This document shows positions 22,189 through 32,754 of a stretch of DNA of 64,000 nucleotides, piece after piece. The translations under genes and the position numbers were made by a program. The stretch comes from Terebella lapidaria (lineage: Eukaryota > Annelida > Polychaeta > Terebellida > Terebellidae). Position 1 is the stretch's first letter. Each line of letters opens with the position of its first letter. The stretch covers positions 5,456,001 to 5,520,000 of the forward strand of contig OX424561.1 in assembly GCA_949152475.1 (NCBI GenBank), given 5' to 3'. The notes under the pieces are model-generated. The model made no database searches. It worked only from the letters and a program-made list of their open reading frames with translations, and had not been told where the DNA came from.

Positions 22189-22541
22189 AGAAATGTTTTG
22201 CTGTTTTTTTTCTATTGATGAATTAAATTAATATCTCGCCTATTATTCCCCAGTGCTCGAGTTTTCACTGCAGGTTTTTCTTATGCGCATATGCCTATTC
22301 TAATATGATTCTATTACATCAGCGTTATATCAGCGCGTGCAAAAAATCACTGCCTGGGCGAACAGGGTATATGCATATGGCATTGTTTCGAGTGCTAGAT
22401 CGGTTTATCTAGCACTCTGTCACCGAATCTAGGCCGAGCCTTTAGGCTAAAAAAAACCTGGAGTGAAGACTCGAGCACTGGGGAATAATAGGCGAGATAT
22501 TAATTTAATTCATCAATAAAAAAAAACAGCAAAACATTTCT
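22189..22541. mobile_element. MITE with near-perfect 90-bp inverted ends
   Basis: AGAAATGTTTTGCTG (22189) through about 22280 matches the reverse complement of about 22453-22541 with very few mismatches, including the TTAATATCTCGCCTATTATT and CCCCAGTGCTCGAGT stretches. The centre has a second stem-loop, GTGCTAGAT...TATCTAGCAC (about 22391-22414). No unambiguous target duplication. High arm identity suggests it is young, or conserved by pairing. Confidence 0.85.
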
Positions 22542-22846
22542 AGCACTCAAACCCCTACTCTTTCTACATACTCTTTCTCGCACGATCGAAATATCTTGGA
22601 ACTGCTCTCACCATTGGACGGAAACGGTGGAGTGCGAGAATGACAATATTTGCGACCCCCGCTGTACCACACAAACATCCCTGACATCTGACATGAGACA
22701 TTGTGAACTACAGTTCACAGCATAGTAAACAGGCGAAGCCCGCACAATAGCGCGCAACGTATGTCCACCGTGGAAGCACTCCCTGCCCGTCACTGCGGGA
22801 GACCTCGCAAAACGGAACCAGCTAAAATTATTGCGTTTTTAGTATA
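22542..22846. other. Unassigned stretch
   Basis: Contains a 16-bp palindrome GTGAACTACAGTTCAC (about 22706). The minus frame at 22608-22793 is not supported by similarity. Confidence 0.4.
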
Positions 22847-22865
22847 TCCGGGCCCGGGGCCCGGA
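22847..22865. repeat. Perfect 19-nt GC-only palindrome
   Basis: TCCGGGCCC-G-GGGCCCGGA. It is isolated in AT-rich sequence and lies immediately before the dispersed module at 22868. Confidence 0.8.
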
Positions 22866-22867
22866 CA

Positions 22868-23070
22868 ATTACCACCAAAACAGTCAGATTTTGATGATGC
22901 CAATAACAAACGTGAAATACAACATTTTGCAATAGAAACAAAGCCCGACCAAATAGTTTATCCGGACACTCTGGCGTCATCAGGGGCAGACAGTGTGTTA
23001 AATTTAGTTGTGTGTTATATGTAGTTTCACCTGATGGAATGTGTATACAACTACCCAACAATCTATGAAA
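22868..23070 (-). repeat. Conserved dispersed module, copy 2 (reverse of 43165-43358)
   Basis: Nearly 190 bp matches the reverse complement of 43165-43358 well. In the orientation opposite to the 11345 copy, both encode the peptide NNKR..QHFAIETKPDQIVY (plus here within 22761-23024, minus at 43223-43429), preceded by DFDD. Two copies keep this peptide with mostly conservative changes, so this orientation may once have been coding. No family recognised. Confidence 0.65.
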
Positions 23071-23767
23071 AATTATTTAAACCTGATTGGATATTATCAT
23101 ACCCAACCATTCCTCATGTATCTAGAATTCGTATGTACACCAAGCTTGATTAGGCATAGTATATTTTATTGGATTGCGTTGTTAGTGTCACCACTGAAGT
23201 GACACTGAAGGGAATTACTTATTTAGTTAAAGAGAGTCCAACGATATGGATGTCAAAAATACTTTGATGTTCATGGTCTTTGGCCGTTATTTCTTGGCAT
23301 TCGTCTCTCGCAGAAATTAATGGATATGTCTAGACACGAGAAAACATGATATTGTTCAGCAAACGTAATTTCAATACAATCGGTCAGTTTGAACAATACT
23401 GACTCTCTGGTATTCTTCCTAATGACTTCAGAGGTCTTTTCTGGCTTTCCATAGCGAACGTTCAAGAGTGTTTCGTTTGGTTAAAAATAACTGCCCCTGC
23501 AGGGGCCTGGATGAGCCAAGGTTATGAATCGCGAATTTTGAAGTGTGCTTGGAGTTCCTTTGAGTGAAGTATTAAAGTCATAGTAGCAAGGTACCATTAT
23601 ATGGTTTTATTCCTGTTCACATAAAGACATTGTGGACATTTGGTGATAAAAAAGATATTCGCGTTAATTGGTAATTAATAACAGCGACATATAATGGAGT
23701 ATATTGGGCCAGTTTTACGATCGCCTTCTCCAGCCGATGAAAGAAATTGCTTCGGCAATTTCCGTAA
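23071..23767. other. Unassigned stretch
   Basis: No recognised gene, repeat or RNA. The word GTGTCACCACTGAAGTGACAC (about 23187) forms a short stem-loop. Confidence 0.4.
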
Positions 23768-24112
23768 TCGTGACGTCAGTTGAGGCAGAATGTGCTTTGA
23801 TGGCTCATCGAAAACGTAAAATACGTAATTTCGTGGCCTGCTCAAAGAAGGGAAAATCACTTCAAAATGCACGCGATTCAACAGAAAACACGCAAATACC
23901 AGCAAATACTGGACATCTTGCAGTTCAACAAACCTCCGTTCTGGGTGATTAATAGTGCTGATTCTGAATGTCAAGACAAGAAATACCGTATTTCTGCCAT
24001 CTCACCCCTTCACTTGAATTGTCAAACATACATCAGGGGAATGAATATGCGACATGCAGTTTATCTTGCTGGCTACATGTACTTTCAGGTCTGCCTCAAC
24101 TGACGTTACCAA
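23768..24112. repeat. Inverted repeat (about 20-bp arms) 345 bp apart
   Basis: GTGACGTCAGTTGAGGCAGA (about 23770) and TCTGCCTCAACTGACGTTAC (about 24090) face each other. Just outside, CTTCGGCAATTTCCGTAA and CTTCGGCAATTTACGGAA appear as direct copies. It is possibly a MITE with poorly kept ends. Overlapping frames of 78-99 codons on both strands are not supported. Confidence 0.55.
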
Positions 24113-24654
24113 CCACGTGACCCACACTAAAATCAGGATCAAAATCTTCGGCAATTTACGGAAGTGCCTATTTGGTTCAATATCTCGAAATCCATTGATT
24201 GTATTTGTAAAATTCGTTCGAATTTATTGAAAACTATTGATAGTAGACTAGATGAAAAACATGAATGTTTCATACGCGTGAATGTTTCATACAATATGTG
24301 TATGTTTCATGTTGAATGACTATTTCCACACAATCGTAAAAAAATACAAACAATATCTGGAACAGTCTTGTCCTCTGGTGGAACTCACGTTTTTGTTTGA
24401 TAACGATCTGTATTTTGATACCAGCCTCACGGGCTGAGTGTCCTATAGGTGTCGACAAACTATCATTCCATTCGTACAAACCAGGTCGATTTTTTCTAGT
24501 TTGTCAAATTCGTATAATTGATAGGATACAATAGAAACCCATTTATCCAAACAACTTTTTATTACCCTGTTTACCAAGTGCTGCATCTTTACATTCAGCA
24601 GAAGTTTTTATGGAGATGAGCGTATGGTGATGAGGACATTGGCTTTTCTCTGGA
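24113..24654. other. Unassigned stretch
   Basis: Contains a local tandem GAATGTTTCATAC-type repeat at 24250-24320. Nothing else recognised. Confidence 0.4.
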
Positions 24655-24935
24655 GTATTAATTAGCAAATCCGAGTGTCACTGTTTGTCTCAATAATTGG
24701 AAGAAATGTTGCGAATAACACGTGATAAAGTGCTGTAAAGAATACAATATTCCTCAGGGCGTAATTATGTCGAGCGAACGTCTTGTCCGATCTGACCTTG
24801 TCCTGGATATCGAACAAAAGAACTCTGATCTTGCTGTGTTGATCCAAGTGTGCTGCAAGATTTATGTCATGTAATCGGCATGTCTCATGTCATGTTGCAT
24901 ATCTTCTATGGTCCTTTGGTGACTTGTGGAAAAAT
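24655..24935 (+). repeat. Dispersed repeat (partner at 40255-40515, partial at 51570-51640)
   Basis: Shared collinear words: TAATTGGAAGAAAT, GAATACAATATTC/GAATACGATGTTC, GGGTAATTATGTC, TCTGACCT, TTCATGTCATGTAAT and CATGTCTCATGTCATGTTG. Same orientation in both long copies. Confidence 0.6.
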
Positions 24936-26130
24936 GCTTGAACAATACTTACCATTTTGTACTAGGCATTCTGTTTCAAAACAATAAATGAAAAATGGAA
25001 TGTAAGAACAGGAGGATGATAGGAGAAATATGTAGAGCGAGTCACACCTTTGTACCTAATGCCAAGAGTTGGTAAACGTGACCAGATACACAATATGTCG
25101 TTTGGATTTATACATCCTTTGCAGTTATCTTTAGAAATATCACGCCTGGAACGGTCCATCTCCGATGACGGTATCAAAGATATTCCCGCCGCCTGAAGTG
25201 TCTGATGAGAAGCAGTCTAAAGTCATGTAGTAGTAGTTCTTTGGTTGATGCCAGACGTTAACGATTATATATGCAAGATATCACGTTCATTTTTTTTTTG
25301 TTTCATGAAAGTGTTTTCCTATCGGTAACGGTTCACTGTTATATATATATATTTACTGCATTAATTGGTATATTTCTATGGTGTAAATAAACATTGAACA
25401 ATGTGATTTGTTTGCCTTACTCTTGATGTTTTTTATACTCTTTCTGAAAACCATACTTCTGAAAAAAAAACTAACATCAGAGATATATTCTCCTGGTCAC
25501 TGCAGTCATACGTTCGAACATGTCATTCACTTTTGGTCCAATGTAGTCGGCATCTTGGAGCCCAGTTCCAATAGGACTTTGTATGTGTGTTTAGGTAAAT
25601 ACTACTTGAATGAAAATATAATCTGCCTTTGTTTACATAAGAAGCATATTTTTCAGCGGCAGGAGCAAAGCCTTGATACTTATCGAATGTCTACCAATGA
25701 ATCCTTGTTGACTAAAAGGGTAAAATCATGTTTTTCATATAAACAGTCCCCAGCAGTGTATGCTTTCCTGTTTTTAAGTCGGAAATATTAGTATTGACGT
25801 AATTGTCTGTGAGTGTTTATCCTACCTCCTCCGGACCAGAATGCCCCCAAGACAGTAGACAATTATCGAAGGCATCCAATAAGTCAGGCCTGTGGTTGTG
25901 GCTCGCAGGCGTCAGGTTTGTGTCCCTGGAGTAACATCGAACCTAGGAGACTAGATCACATTTTAGACTATGGTAATCTCTTCAATAAAATACGCTGGAT
26001 CGCATGGGTATAACCCATCTGTATTATGCGACAGGTCATATTCTGACCTAAACATTTATTCTTTCGCTCATGATACTCTGGGACATGTACTGCCAATCTC
26101 GACGTGCAGACTGCAATAGAAAAGCTGAAT
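24936..26130. other. Unassigned stretch with a 127-codon frame
   Basis: 25408-25791 is open on the plus strand for 127 codons with a hydrophobic first 20 residues. It has no recognisable domain, no copy elsewhere in the window and no clear promoter or splice context. I do not call it a gene. The rest is AT-rich and featureless. Confidence 0.35.
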
Positions 26131-26302
26131 ATCACTTTTTTGTCTCTAATTATCTCCCTAATTGGACATGGTTGTCGTCACACAATGAAGACATATTATT
26201 CCTTCTATACATTAATATCACGTTTTTGTCTCTAATTATCTCCCTAATTGGACATGGTTGTCGTCACACAATGAAGACATAGTATTCCTTCTATACATTA
26301 AT
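26131..26302 (+). repeat. Recent tandem duplication, 86-bp unit
   Basis: 26131-26216 and 26217-26302 are almost identical (for example CTCCCTAATTGGACATGGTT and GTCGTCACACAATGAAGAC are in both). Only a few substitutions separate them, so the duplication is young and probably polymorphic. Confidence 0.9.
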
Positions 26303-27609
26303 TATTTTTACGAAACATTCCCAGTAGGTATTCACAATATATATTCACGCAGTCATTTTCTTCCATTAATGTATCCATTATGTAACCTTTGGATAGTTTA
26401 TTGTTCGCAGTGACATATTATTATTTATCACGCACATAGTGTCTTATAGTGCATTGTTCTTGGGCAGAGAGAATACTTATTTCCAAACTGCATGCGAATG
26501 ATTTTCTATTTTTTCGCACATAGCAGATCAATTGTGAAACTCGTCTATATATCCTGATATACATAGATTAGTGGTGTTTTGTGTTGCAATATTTACATAA
26601 TAGATGCACAGATCTATTTGCGGCTAAAGTATGGTCACATACAAGCCGATACATGGATTTAGGGGATGCACTTCCGTGTACGTGTCAACCGTTCATCAGC
26701 CCAAAATTTAGGGATTTATATACAACTGGGTCTCGCAGCTAGATTGGCTATTATCAATCATCCAGATGAATTTCTGTCACAGCTCGATCTACACACTTTT
26801 GTAACTACTTTGATTATCAGATGAGTCCTATGGTATACTCCATATCGGCATGACACTGAAGGAAATTAGATATATTGTATAGTTTCATATTGTATATCAC
26901 ATTTATAATTTAAAAGTTAAATTTTAAAATATTTATAGTACATTGGATTAGAACTTGTGCAGAGAACTGGGCAAAAACATATGGCATATTCGTGTTAAAC
27001 TCGACACCTACCGACCCTAAAATTGTGATTCTGAAGTAATAGTACACATATAATGTGAGATGTCCAGAAAAAACACTGTGAAACCAATTTGCAGATTGTC
27101 GTTGTGTGCTTATCGTCATGTGGGATGAAATAAGGGCTACATATGAACACAACTGATGTGTAGCCATTTACGTCAGAGAATTGTTTTTTTTTTATTATTA
27201 TCATTTCCTAGTTATTATTGGACACAAATGCATAATTTGGAATTTTTTAAGAATCTGCAGTATGGAACGATGCTTATAAAGGCAAATCATCACCCTGACT
27301 GTTGAAATGTATTCCTGTTTCATCTTTCCGAGAAGGCATGGCTTGCATCAACAGTATTCAGCTTTTCCTCACATGTTTTCACGTTTTGCTTTTTGTGAAT
27401 TCCCTGTTTTCTTCACAGCAACATCGAACTATGGTGATTACTCTGTCGTTTCATGTGTCTAATGAATCTGCCTTGCATGACTTCCATGACTGAATAATAA
27501 CAATTCATGCAAAATCGATTTAAAAAGTATAATACAATCGGTGTGAAAAGTATAATACAATGATATACATTATTGGATAGTCACCAGCCACATAATACTT
27601 TTATGTATT

Positions 27610-27611
<2 letters not shown>
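26303..27611. other. Unassigned stretch
   Basis: AT-rich with no recognised gene or repeat. Overlapping minus frames at 26910-27204 have no domain. Confidence 0.4.

Positions 27612-27676
<65 letters not shown>
27612..27676. repeat. (TA)n microsatellite, about 65 bp
   Basis: Uninterrupted TA dinucleotide tract of roughly 32 repeats. It is the longest simple repeat in the window and likely to be length-variable. Confidence 0.95.
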
Positions 27677-27679
<3 letters not shown>

Positions 27680-27724
27680 GTCAAATGAATTTCAAAAAAA
27701 AAATTGTGCTCCTCTTGAAAAATG

Positions 27725-27995
27725 TGCCTTCATTTTTTTGTGTGTCACGCCATGTGAATTGAATTCGGACCATGGCTGATGAGCAGATATCTCCCCTCTT
27801 GCAGTTGATCAGGTGTTCTGTTGTTGATCAGGTGCTCTGAACAAACTGCGTGATGTCTTGCAAATAAGTGCTTACAAATTATGTTGTATCACATAAGGTG
27901 AATTGAATTTGGGTTTTGGTCAATGAGCTGATATCCTTCCTCTTGCTGTTTATCAGATGCTCTGATCGAACTGCCTGATACTGACATGCATATAT
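27725..27995 (+). repeat. Diverged tandem duplication, about 150-bp unit
   Basis: Both halves share CATGTGAATTGAATT/AAGGTGAATTGAATT, GATATC.CCCTCTTGC, GATCAGGTGCTCTGA/TATCAGATGCTCTGA and AACTGCGTGATG/AACTGCCTGATA in order. The first half contains an extra internal TGTTGTTGATCAGGTG duplication. Confidence 0.7.
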
Positions 27996-29500
27996 ATTCG
28001 GGTAGATACTGCTACCAGTTTTAAGGCCTCAGTATGAGAAAAGCATGAACTGGATATTTATGTTTATCGATAAGCATTTGATATAAACACTGCTTTGTAT
28101 ACATGTACATGAAAAACTTTTACAAATTATGGGATGATAAATTTACCTAACACACAAAAGTGACTGTGAGACAAACCTTGAATACAAAATGTTTTCAAAA
28201 ATAATTCCGGTACTTTAGGATTTCGAGGACATTTCTCACGATAATGGTGAAAACACAGTGATGCATTTCTATTTAGATTGTATCTCCACATCCGGATTGT
28301 TTTCTTTGTGACTTACAGCAAATTCCTGTTCAGAACCATAACCACATACATGTACAACGATTCCTCATTTTCTTATTTTACCATGGGCTTGGAATTTCAG
28401 CAGTACGTTTTGCCAAATCTCATTAACCTGTCAAGCACAACTTCGCGTGGTAATAGGGGACATGAAACAGAATCTCTGCAGACCGCAAATTACATTCCCA
28501 CAATTGGCCACAAGATTAATTCACCAAGTGCACACTGAAATCATGAGGTACTTGATTTGCGAACTCAGTGTCTGTGGAAGAAAACAACTGATGCAAAAAC
28601 AAAACTATCATGGTTGTTGAATAACTACAACCAATGAAGAGTCATCAGATGAATCCAACAATAGATTGGGGCGCACATTCCACACCATAGTAGCTGATCC
28701 ATGAGAGAACTAGATTATATGGCGCCTGTGTTGTCCTTGCTGTTATGTAATATTTTACATGATGAATAAATTATATATACAAAACATACCACGATATAAT
28801 AATACTCAAGCGCCCATTTGACAGCATAATTATACATCTTCATGAGCCTAATGATGGTCAAAATCATGGTATGAGGTGGTAAGTATGTCAGGTAATGACA
28901 CCTGAAGAACATCTAATAGAAGAGACAATCTACTTGAGACTATGTTTTGTCTTGACTGCAAGGACAACTGACAAAAACAACCTCTTTAATTGGCTATGAC
29001 ACGGCAGAAATTGGCTTTGGTGCCAAGGACAAGCAACTGTCAATTTGATGGCATACGTTGATTGTATCGTTAATTGAGTGGTGTAAACGGAATGCATAAT
29101 GAATAAACTGAACAAAGCCACTTTGTTCCAATGTTTCAGCAAGTCAAATATTGAATATCAATTTGGTGAAAGTCTTCCTTCAAATGTCCACATATTCTTT
29201 TGTGGTTACTGTAAATGGTTTATTGATAGAAATGGTAAGTATTCTCTATTACAATATTCGTGTAGACCGACTGATTATATACATGTATCTTAATATAATT
29301 CTCAATGTATAGCTGATAAGTTTCACATAAGAGTGTAATATCATCATCACGTCCATGAGACTACAGAAAACTTCATTGCAAGCATAATGGTCATTCATAG
29401 AACCCACATACAAACCTAGATTTCAGATACCAGTACATGGATCTAACAGAAATATGTGTATCCATACTGGCAACTGTCACTCACGTCAACCATATAAGTG
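27996..29500. other. Unassigned stretch
   Basis: No recognised gene. The frame at 28278-28538 (86 codons) and the frames around 28715-29142 have no domain or repeat support. Confidence 0.4.
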
Positions 29501-29955
29501 GCCGTGGCGCAACGCACTAAGTCGTTCGCCCGCTGCTGAAGGGAATTGAATGTTCGTCGTTGGCGGGTTCGAGCCCCGCTCTCGGCGATCAAAATTCACT
29601 CAGCGGATCAAGGGTTACCCTCACTTCTCAGTCCGTCGGCCTGAAGCGGACATTAATATGGTGACCAGGTGATACATTGTAGACTGCTGCACTCGGTGTA
29701 TCGGCGGTGTTGAAGGGGCAGAAACCTAGTTCACTAGGCGTACCCGGATCTGTCATGGGCCGCGCTACAAGTACCCATCAATGCAGTACACCAGAAAATC
29801 CCGTTCATACACTACATACATACACGGGAACCGAAAATATGCCAGGCGCTGCACTGCGGCGACGCGCCACCAATATATCGCGGACCAAAGTTGGTCGGAT
29901 GGTGGTAAGGCAAGTTCCCTTACAGGGTTACGTCATAATCTATCTATCTATCTAT
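29501..29955 (+). mobile_element. tRNA-derived SINE, full length
   Basis: The head (29501-29586) folds like a class II (Leu/Ser-type) tRNA. The acceptor strands GCCGTGG and TCTCGGC pair at six of seven positions, an A-box-like TGGCGCAACGCACTAAG lies near 29505, and a perfect T-arm GCGGG-TTCGAGC-CCCGC contains the B box GGTTCGAGCCCC (29564-29579). It lacks the length and anticodon layout of a working tRNA and continues into a roughly 350-bp body (with CGGCCTGAAGCGGAC) and a short 3' (TCTA)n tail at about 29938-29954. It would be transcribed by RNA polymerase III and rely on a LINE partner. Confidence 0.85.
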
Positions 29956-30064
29956 ATTCACCATGGACAAAAATTAAAGGTTTAATCTTCACTTTATGTC
30001 TCACTAGTATGCCGCTCAGATGAATAAGTTACTGATTCATGTTGTCTCGGCCTAGTGACATACA

Positions 30065-30262
30065 TGCGTGTTGGTGATGAAACATTTACTTTGTGCAGAA
30101 AACGTTTGTTCTGCAGAGGAAACATTCGCTATGTAGAAGAAACATTTGCTGCGTAAAAAAAATATATTTGCTTCGTCGAGCAAATTATTTGCGTTGTGTA
30201 GTAAATGTTTGCTACATGTAACAACTATTCTCTCCATGTAGCAAACATTTGCTACACATAAT
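30065..30262 (+). repeat. Degenerate AAACATTTGCT minisatellite
   Basis: About nine units of 20-25 bp built on AAACATTTGCT.(C/T)GTAGA. The array reverses at about 30210-30260, where GTAGCAAACATTTGCTACA forms a palindrome. Confidence 0.7.
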
Positions 30263-30555
30263 TTCCAACTGTAATTACAAAATTTATGTCGGAAATTATT
30301 TCTGACCAAAAATAAATAAATATGGCACAAAAAAAGCCAACGTAGATTCAGTCTTGGAATATGAATTTGTCTATTTGTCACTGTTTATTTGTGCTTCTCT
30401 ATAAATCAAAAATACAAACACTGGCCCATATAACTGGCCCGAGCAATTCGAGACGAGAATACCATCGTAAGACAATATTAACATAGTTGTTAACAATTCC
30501 CACTCTGAAAAGTACTTGTCAAATTACATGTACACATACAAGAGGATCTTACAAA
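30263..30555. other. Unassigned stretch
   Basis: Nothing recognised apart from the fringe of the AAACATTTGCT repeat. Confidence 0.4.
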
Positions 30556-30597
30556 ATAGATAGGCAGTCATCTTAGAAATTGTGGTGCACAATTGGA

Positions 30598-30778
30598 GAT
30601 GATTTCCAGTTATCAGCGATATTGTTGCTATTGTCTTTTTGGAATGCATCATTATGCTTACACAGGAAACACCCATTGCCACGCCAATGTCCATTTGTAC
30701 GCCAATGTCCATTTGTAATTTGTACGGTTTCCAGTTGTCAACGATATTGCTGGTGTTGCTTTTTAGAATGCATCAATG
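30598..30778 (+). repeat. Tandem duplication, about 125-bp unit
   Basis: TTTCCAGTTATCAGCGATATTG...GAATGCATCA (about 30603) recurs as TTTCCAGTTGTCAACGATATTG...GAATGCATCA (about 30728). CGCCAATGTCCATTTGTA is itself repeated at about 30682 and 30700. Confidence 0.75.
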
Positions 30779-30779
30779 G

Positions 30780-31420
30780 GCGCGTTTCATAATCACTAGT
30801 TGATATGAACTGGTCCATGTTTTTTTGGGTAAAACCAACTTTTCATATGAAACGCGCACAAAAGTTGAACCACTTCTCAAATGTTGGAACTTTTAAATGC
30901 ATTGCTAACTTTACTGAAATATCAAATATCCCCATGGCAACCATTCATGTGAACAATGGGCAATTGTCTAAATATTCCTACTCTCTGAGCAGTTCTAGGT
31001 CCAAGTGTCAACTGGTTCAACTTTCTGTGATTTGGTACAACATTCACTTGAACCAGTTCACATGAACTGACTATGGGTGTGTTTTTGTGTACGGATCACA
31101 AACCTGATCCCGGATCACAAAACCTGATCCCACAAGAAGCGTACGGATCTGGGATCAGAAACATCATAAAGATCGAAGAGATCTAATAAAAGTTCTCTCA
31201 TTATTTGCTGTTGAACTGTTCCCTCCATTTTGGAAATGATTTGTATTGCATTTGCTATGATTTTACCAAGCAACTATAATACATGTACCAGATGATCACA
31301 TTTTGGGGTTAGAAGTGTTTTTCCTGATCCGGGATCAAGTTTGTGATCCGTACACCAAAAACGCACCCTATGAAACGCGCAGTGACCCAGATCATATGAA
31401 CCAGTGCTTGTGAAACGCGC
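30780..31420. mobile_element. MITE with GCGCGTTTCA ends, interrupted by a second MITE
   Basis: The left end GCGCGTTTCATAATCACTAG (30780) matches the reverse complement of the right end (to 31420) over about 40 bp, including ATATGAACTGG/ATATGATCTGG. No target duplication is obvious. The 294-bp element at 31075-31368 lies inside it, so this one is older. Without the insert it is about 345 bp. Confidence 0.75.
31075..31368. mobile_element. MITE with 40-bp inverted ends and TAT flanks (Harbinger-like)
   Basis: Inverted ends GGGTGTGTTTTTGTGTACGG (31075) and the reverse complement of the right end (to 31368) continue through GATCACAAACCTGATCCCGG-like sequence. TAT occurs on both sides (31072-31074, 31369-31371). 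A 3-bp duplication and GGG ends are most like PIF/Harbinger MITEs, although TAT is not the classic TWA target. Confidence 0.8.
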
Positions 31421-31548
31421 TCGTTATCCTTGAACACGATGCATCCACTGTCATACCGATGTCCATAATTTGTCTTGTCGCGGAATTATGTTATTTGCTG
31501 TGAGTGTTTTTCGATAGCAATGACGATAATGGTAACAATGATGCCGAG

Positions 31549-31794
31549 TCAATGACCCATAAAACCAGCTCCATAATGGAGGCAATCCACCAAAGACTGA
31601 AAATTGTCTTCGTTTGTCGTGATAAATTGGATCAATTGCGTGCAGCAGTCCTCTGGTGGCCAATAGATGGCAATATAATTATCCGTCGGTGGTGCTTTTG
31701 CGGAATAAGCGGATGTGTTGACACCAACGGGAATGGGAAAATAAAGCCTCAAATCAAGGACGCAAGTGATTGCGCAGTGCTTCATGTCAGGCAT
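31549..31794 (-). repeat. Dispersed exon-like sequence, 81 open codons (copies near 52380-52620 and 55815-56080)
   Basis: The minus frame starts MPDMKHCAITCVLD and includes WPPEDCC, then FITTNEDNFQSLVDCLHYGA. Two other loci on the plus strand keep similar peptides: MPDVKHSSITR near 55832, and WPEDYC plus ITTNEYNLRSLVDCPSVGA near 52490-52590. The protein-level match across three diverged copies suggests descent from a coding exon or a retroelement frame. No family recognised, no splice signals assigned, and only this copy is open along its length. Confidence 0.5.
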
Positions 31795-31799
31795 GCATA

Positions 31800-32572
31800 A
31801 TGATACGAATTGAGGAAAACATTATCCGTTGCAGTTTTGGTAACAATAGAAGATATTGCGAAATAGACAGAAGAGAACGTTACCTTTGTTGCAGTTTTGA
31901 GAAAAAACTTAGCCGGATAGGGAAAGAATGGCAACATTTATGCATCAACTTCTTACCGCTTGTAGCTCAGAAATGTTGAAAATTTGTCTTTCGGGGTTTA
32001 CTGAATCCAAATTTATTGGAGCTACGTCCTTCCTACTCTCGACACAGAATACCAAAAAAAAAATGTGTCATCAGCAAAATTTTATGATATTGGTGGTAAT
32101 ATGTGGATATATACACGTGCTATGACCGAAACCAGTCAGAAGCCAGTCATCCATCAGGTGTATACTGTCGAAATGCATACCATATGTATTAATTATATAT
32201 TCATGTATTTCTTTGATGTCCCCTAAAGGGAAACATGAGGTCTCCATTACCTAGTATTTATCAATTCCCATGTTCATATATTGTCATTTTATCTGAAACA
32301 CATATCTGGGCATAACGGAGCATGTTATGGCATGCTAAAATGAATACAGGACACACATTCACATCAATCAGACATCCAATGTACTGGAAATAGCGGGATT
32401 ATGTTGTATCTAGTCTGTCTGATATTGCATCGTTGTCGTCAGTTCATGTAATAGGGAGATTAAATATCACACGAGTAATTAGTGCAACGTGAAACCAATC
32501 ACATCCGTTTCTCAGAGGACCAGACCACAGTCAAGTCAGATCAGATGCAGATGGGACACGACCGAGTATATA
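31800..32572. other. Unassigned stretch
   Basis: No recognised gene, repeat or RNA. Confidence 0.4.
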
Positions 32573-32574
32573 TA

Positions 32575-32752
32575 CAGTGGTTCCTGTAAGATAAGACACC
32601 TCCGAAATAAGATTTCCCTGTCTGTAAAGATTTTTTTTTATATTCCCCAAAGATCAATTTAACATATAAATGAACCTGTGCAATAATACTTCCAGTAAGA
32701 TAAGACCTCATTTTCCCTGCAAAAGGTAGGTATTTTATTACATGGACCACTG
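32575..32752. mobile_element. Tc1/mariner-type MITE (178 bp, TA duplication)
   Basis: Ends CAGTGGTTCCTGTAA (32575) and TTACATGGACCACTG (to 32752) are imperfect inverted repeats, flanked by TA at 32573-32574 and 32753-32754. CAGTGG.CC ends with TA targets are typical of mariner-derived MITEs. GTAAGATAAGAC occurs twice inside. Confidence 0.85.
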
Positions 32753-32754
32753 TA

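Noticed and set aside
25408-25791. 127-codon plus frame as a host gene
   Set aside because: No domain, no similar copy, no convincing start or splice context. An AT-rich chance frame is more likely.
29501-29586. Functional tRNA gene
   Set aside because: The T-arm and acceptor look good, but the middle is not a proper anticodon arm and the sequence continues into a SINE body and tail.
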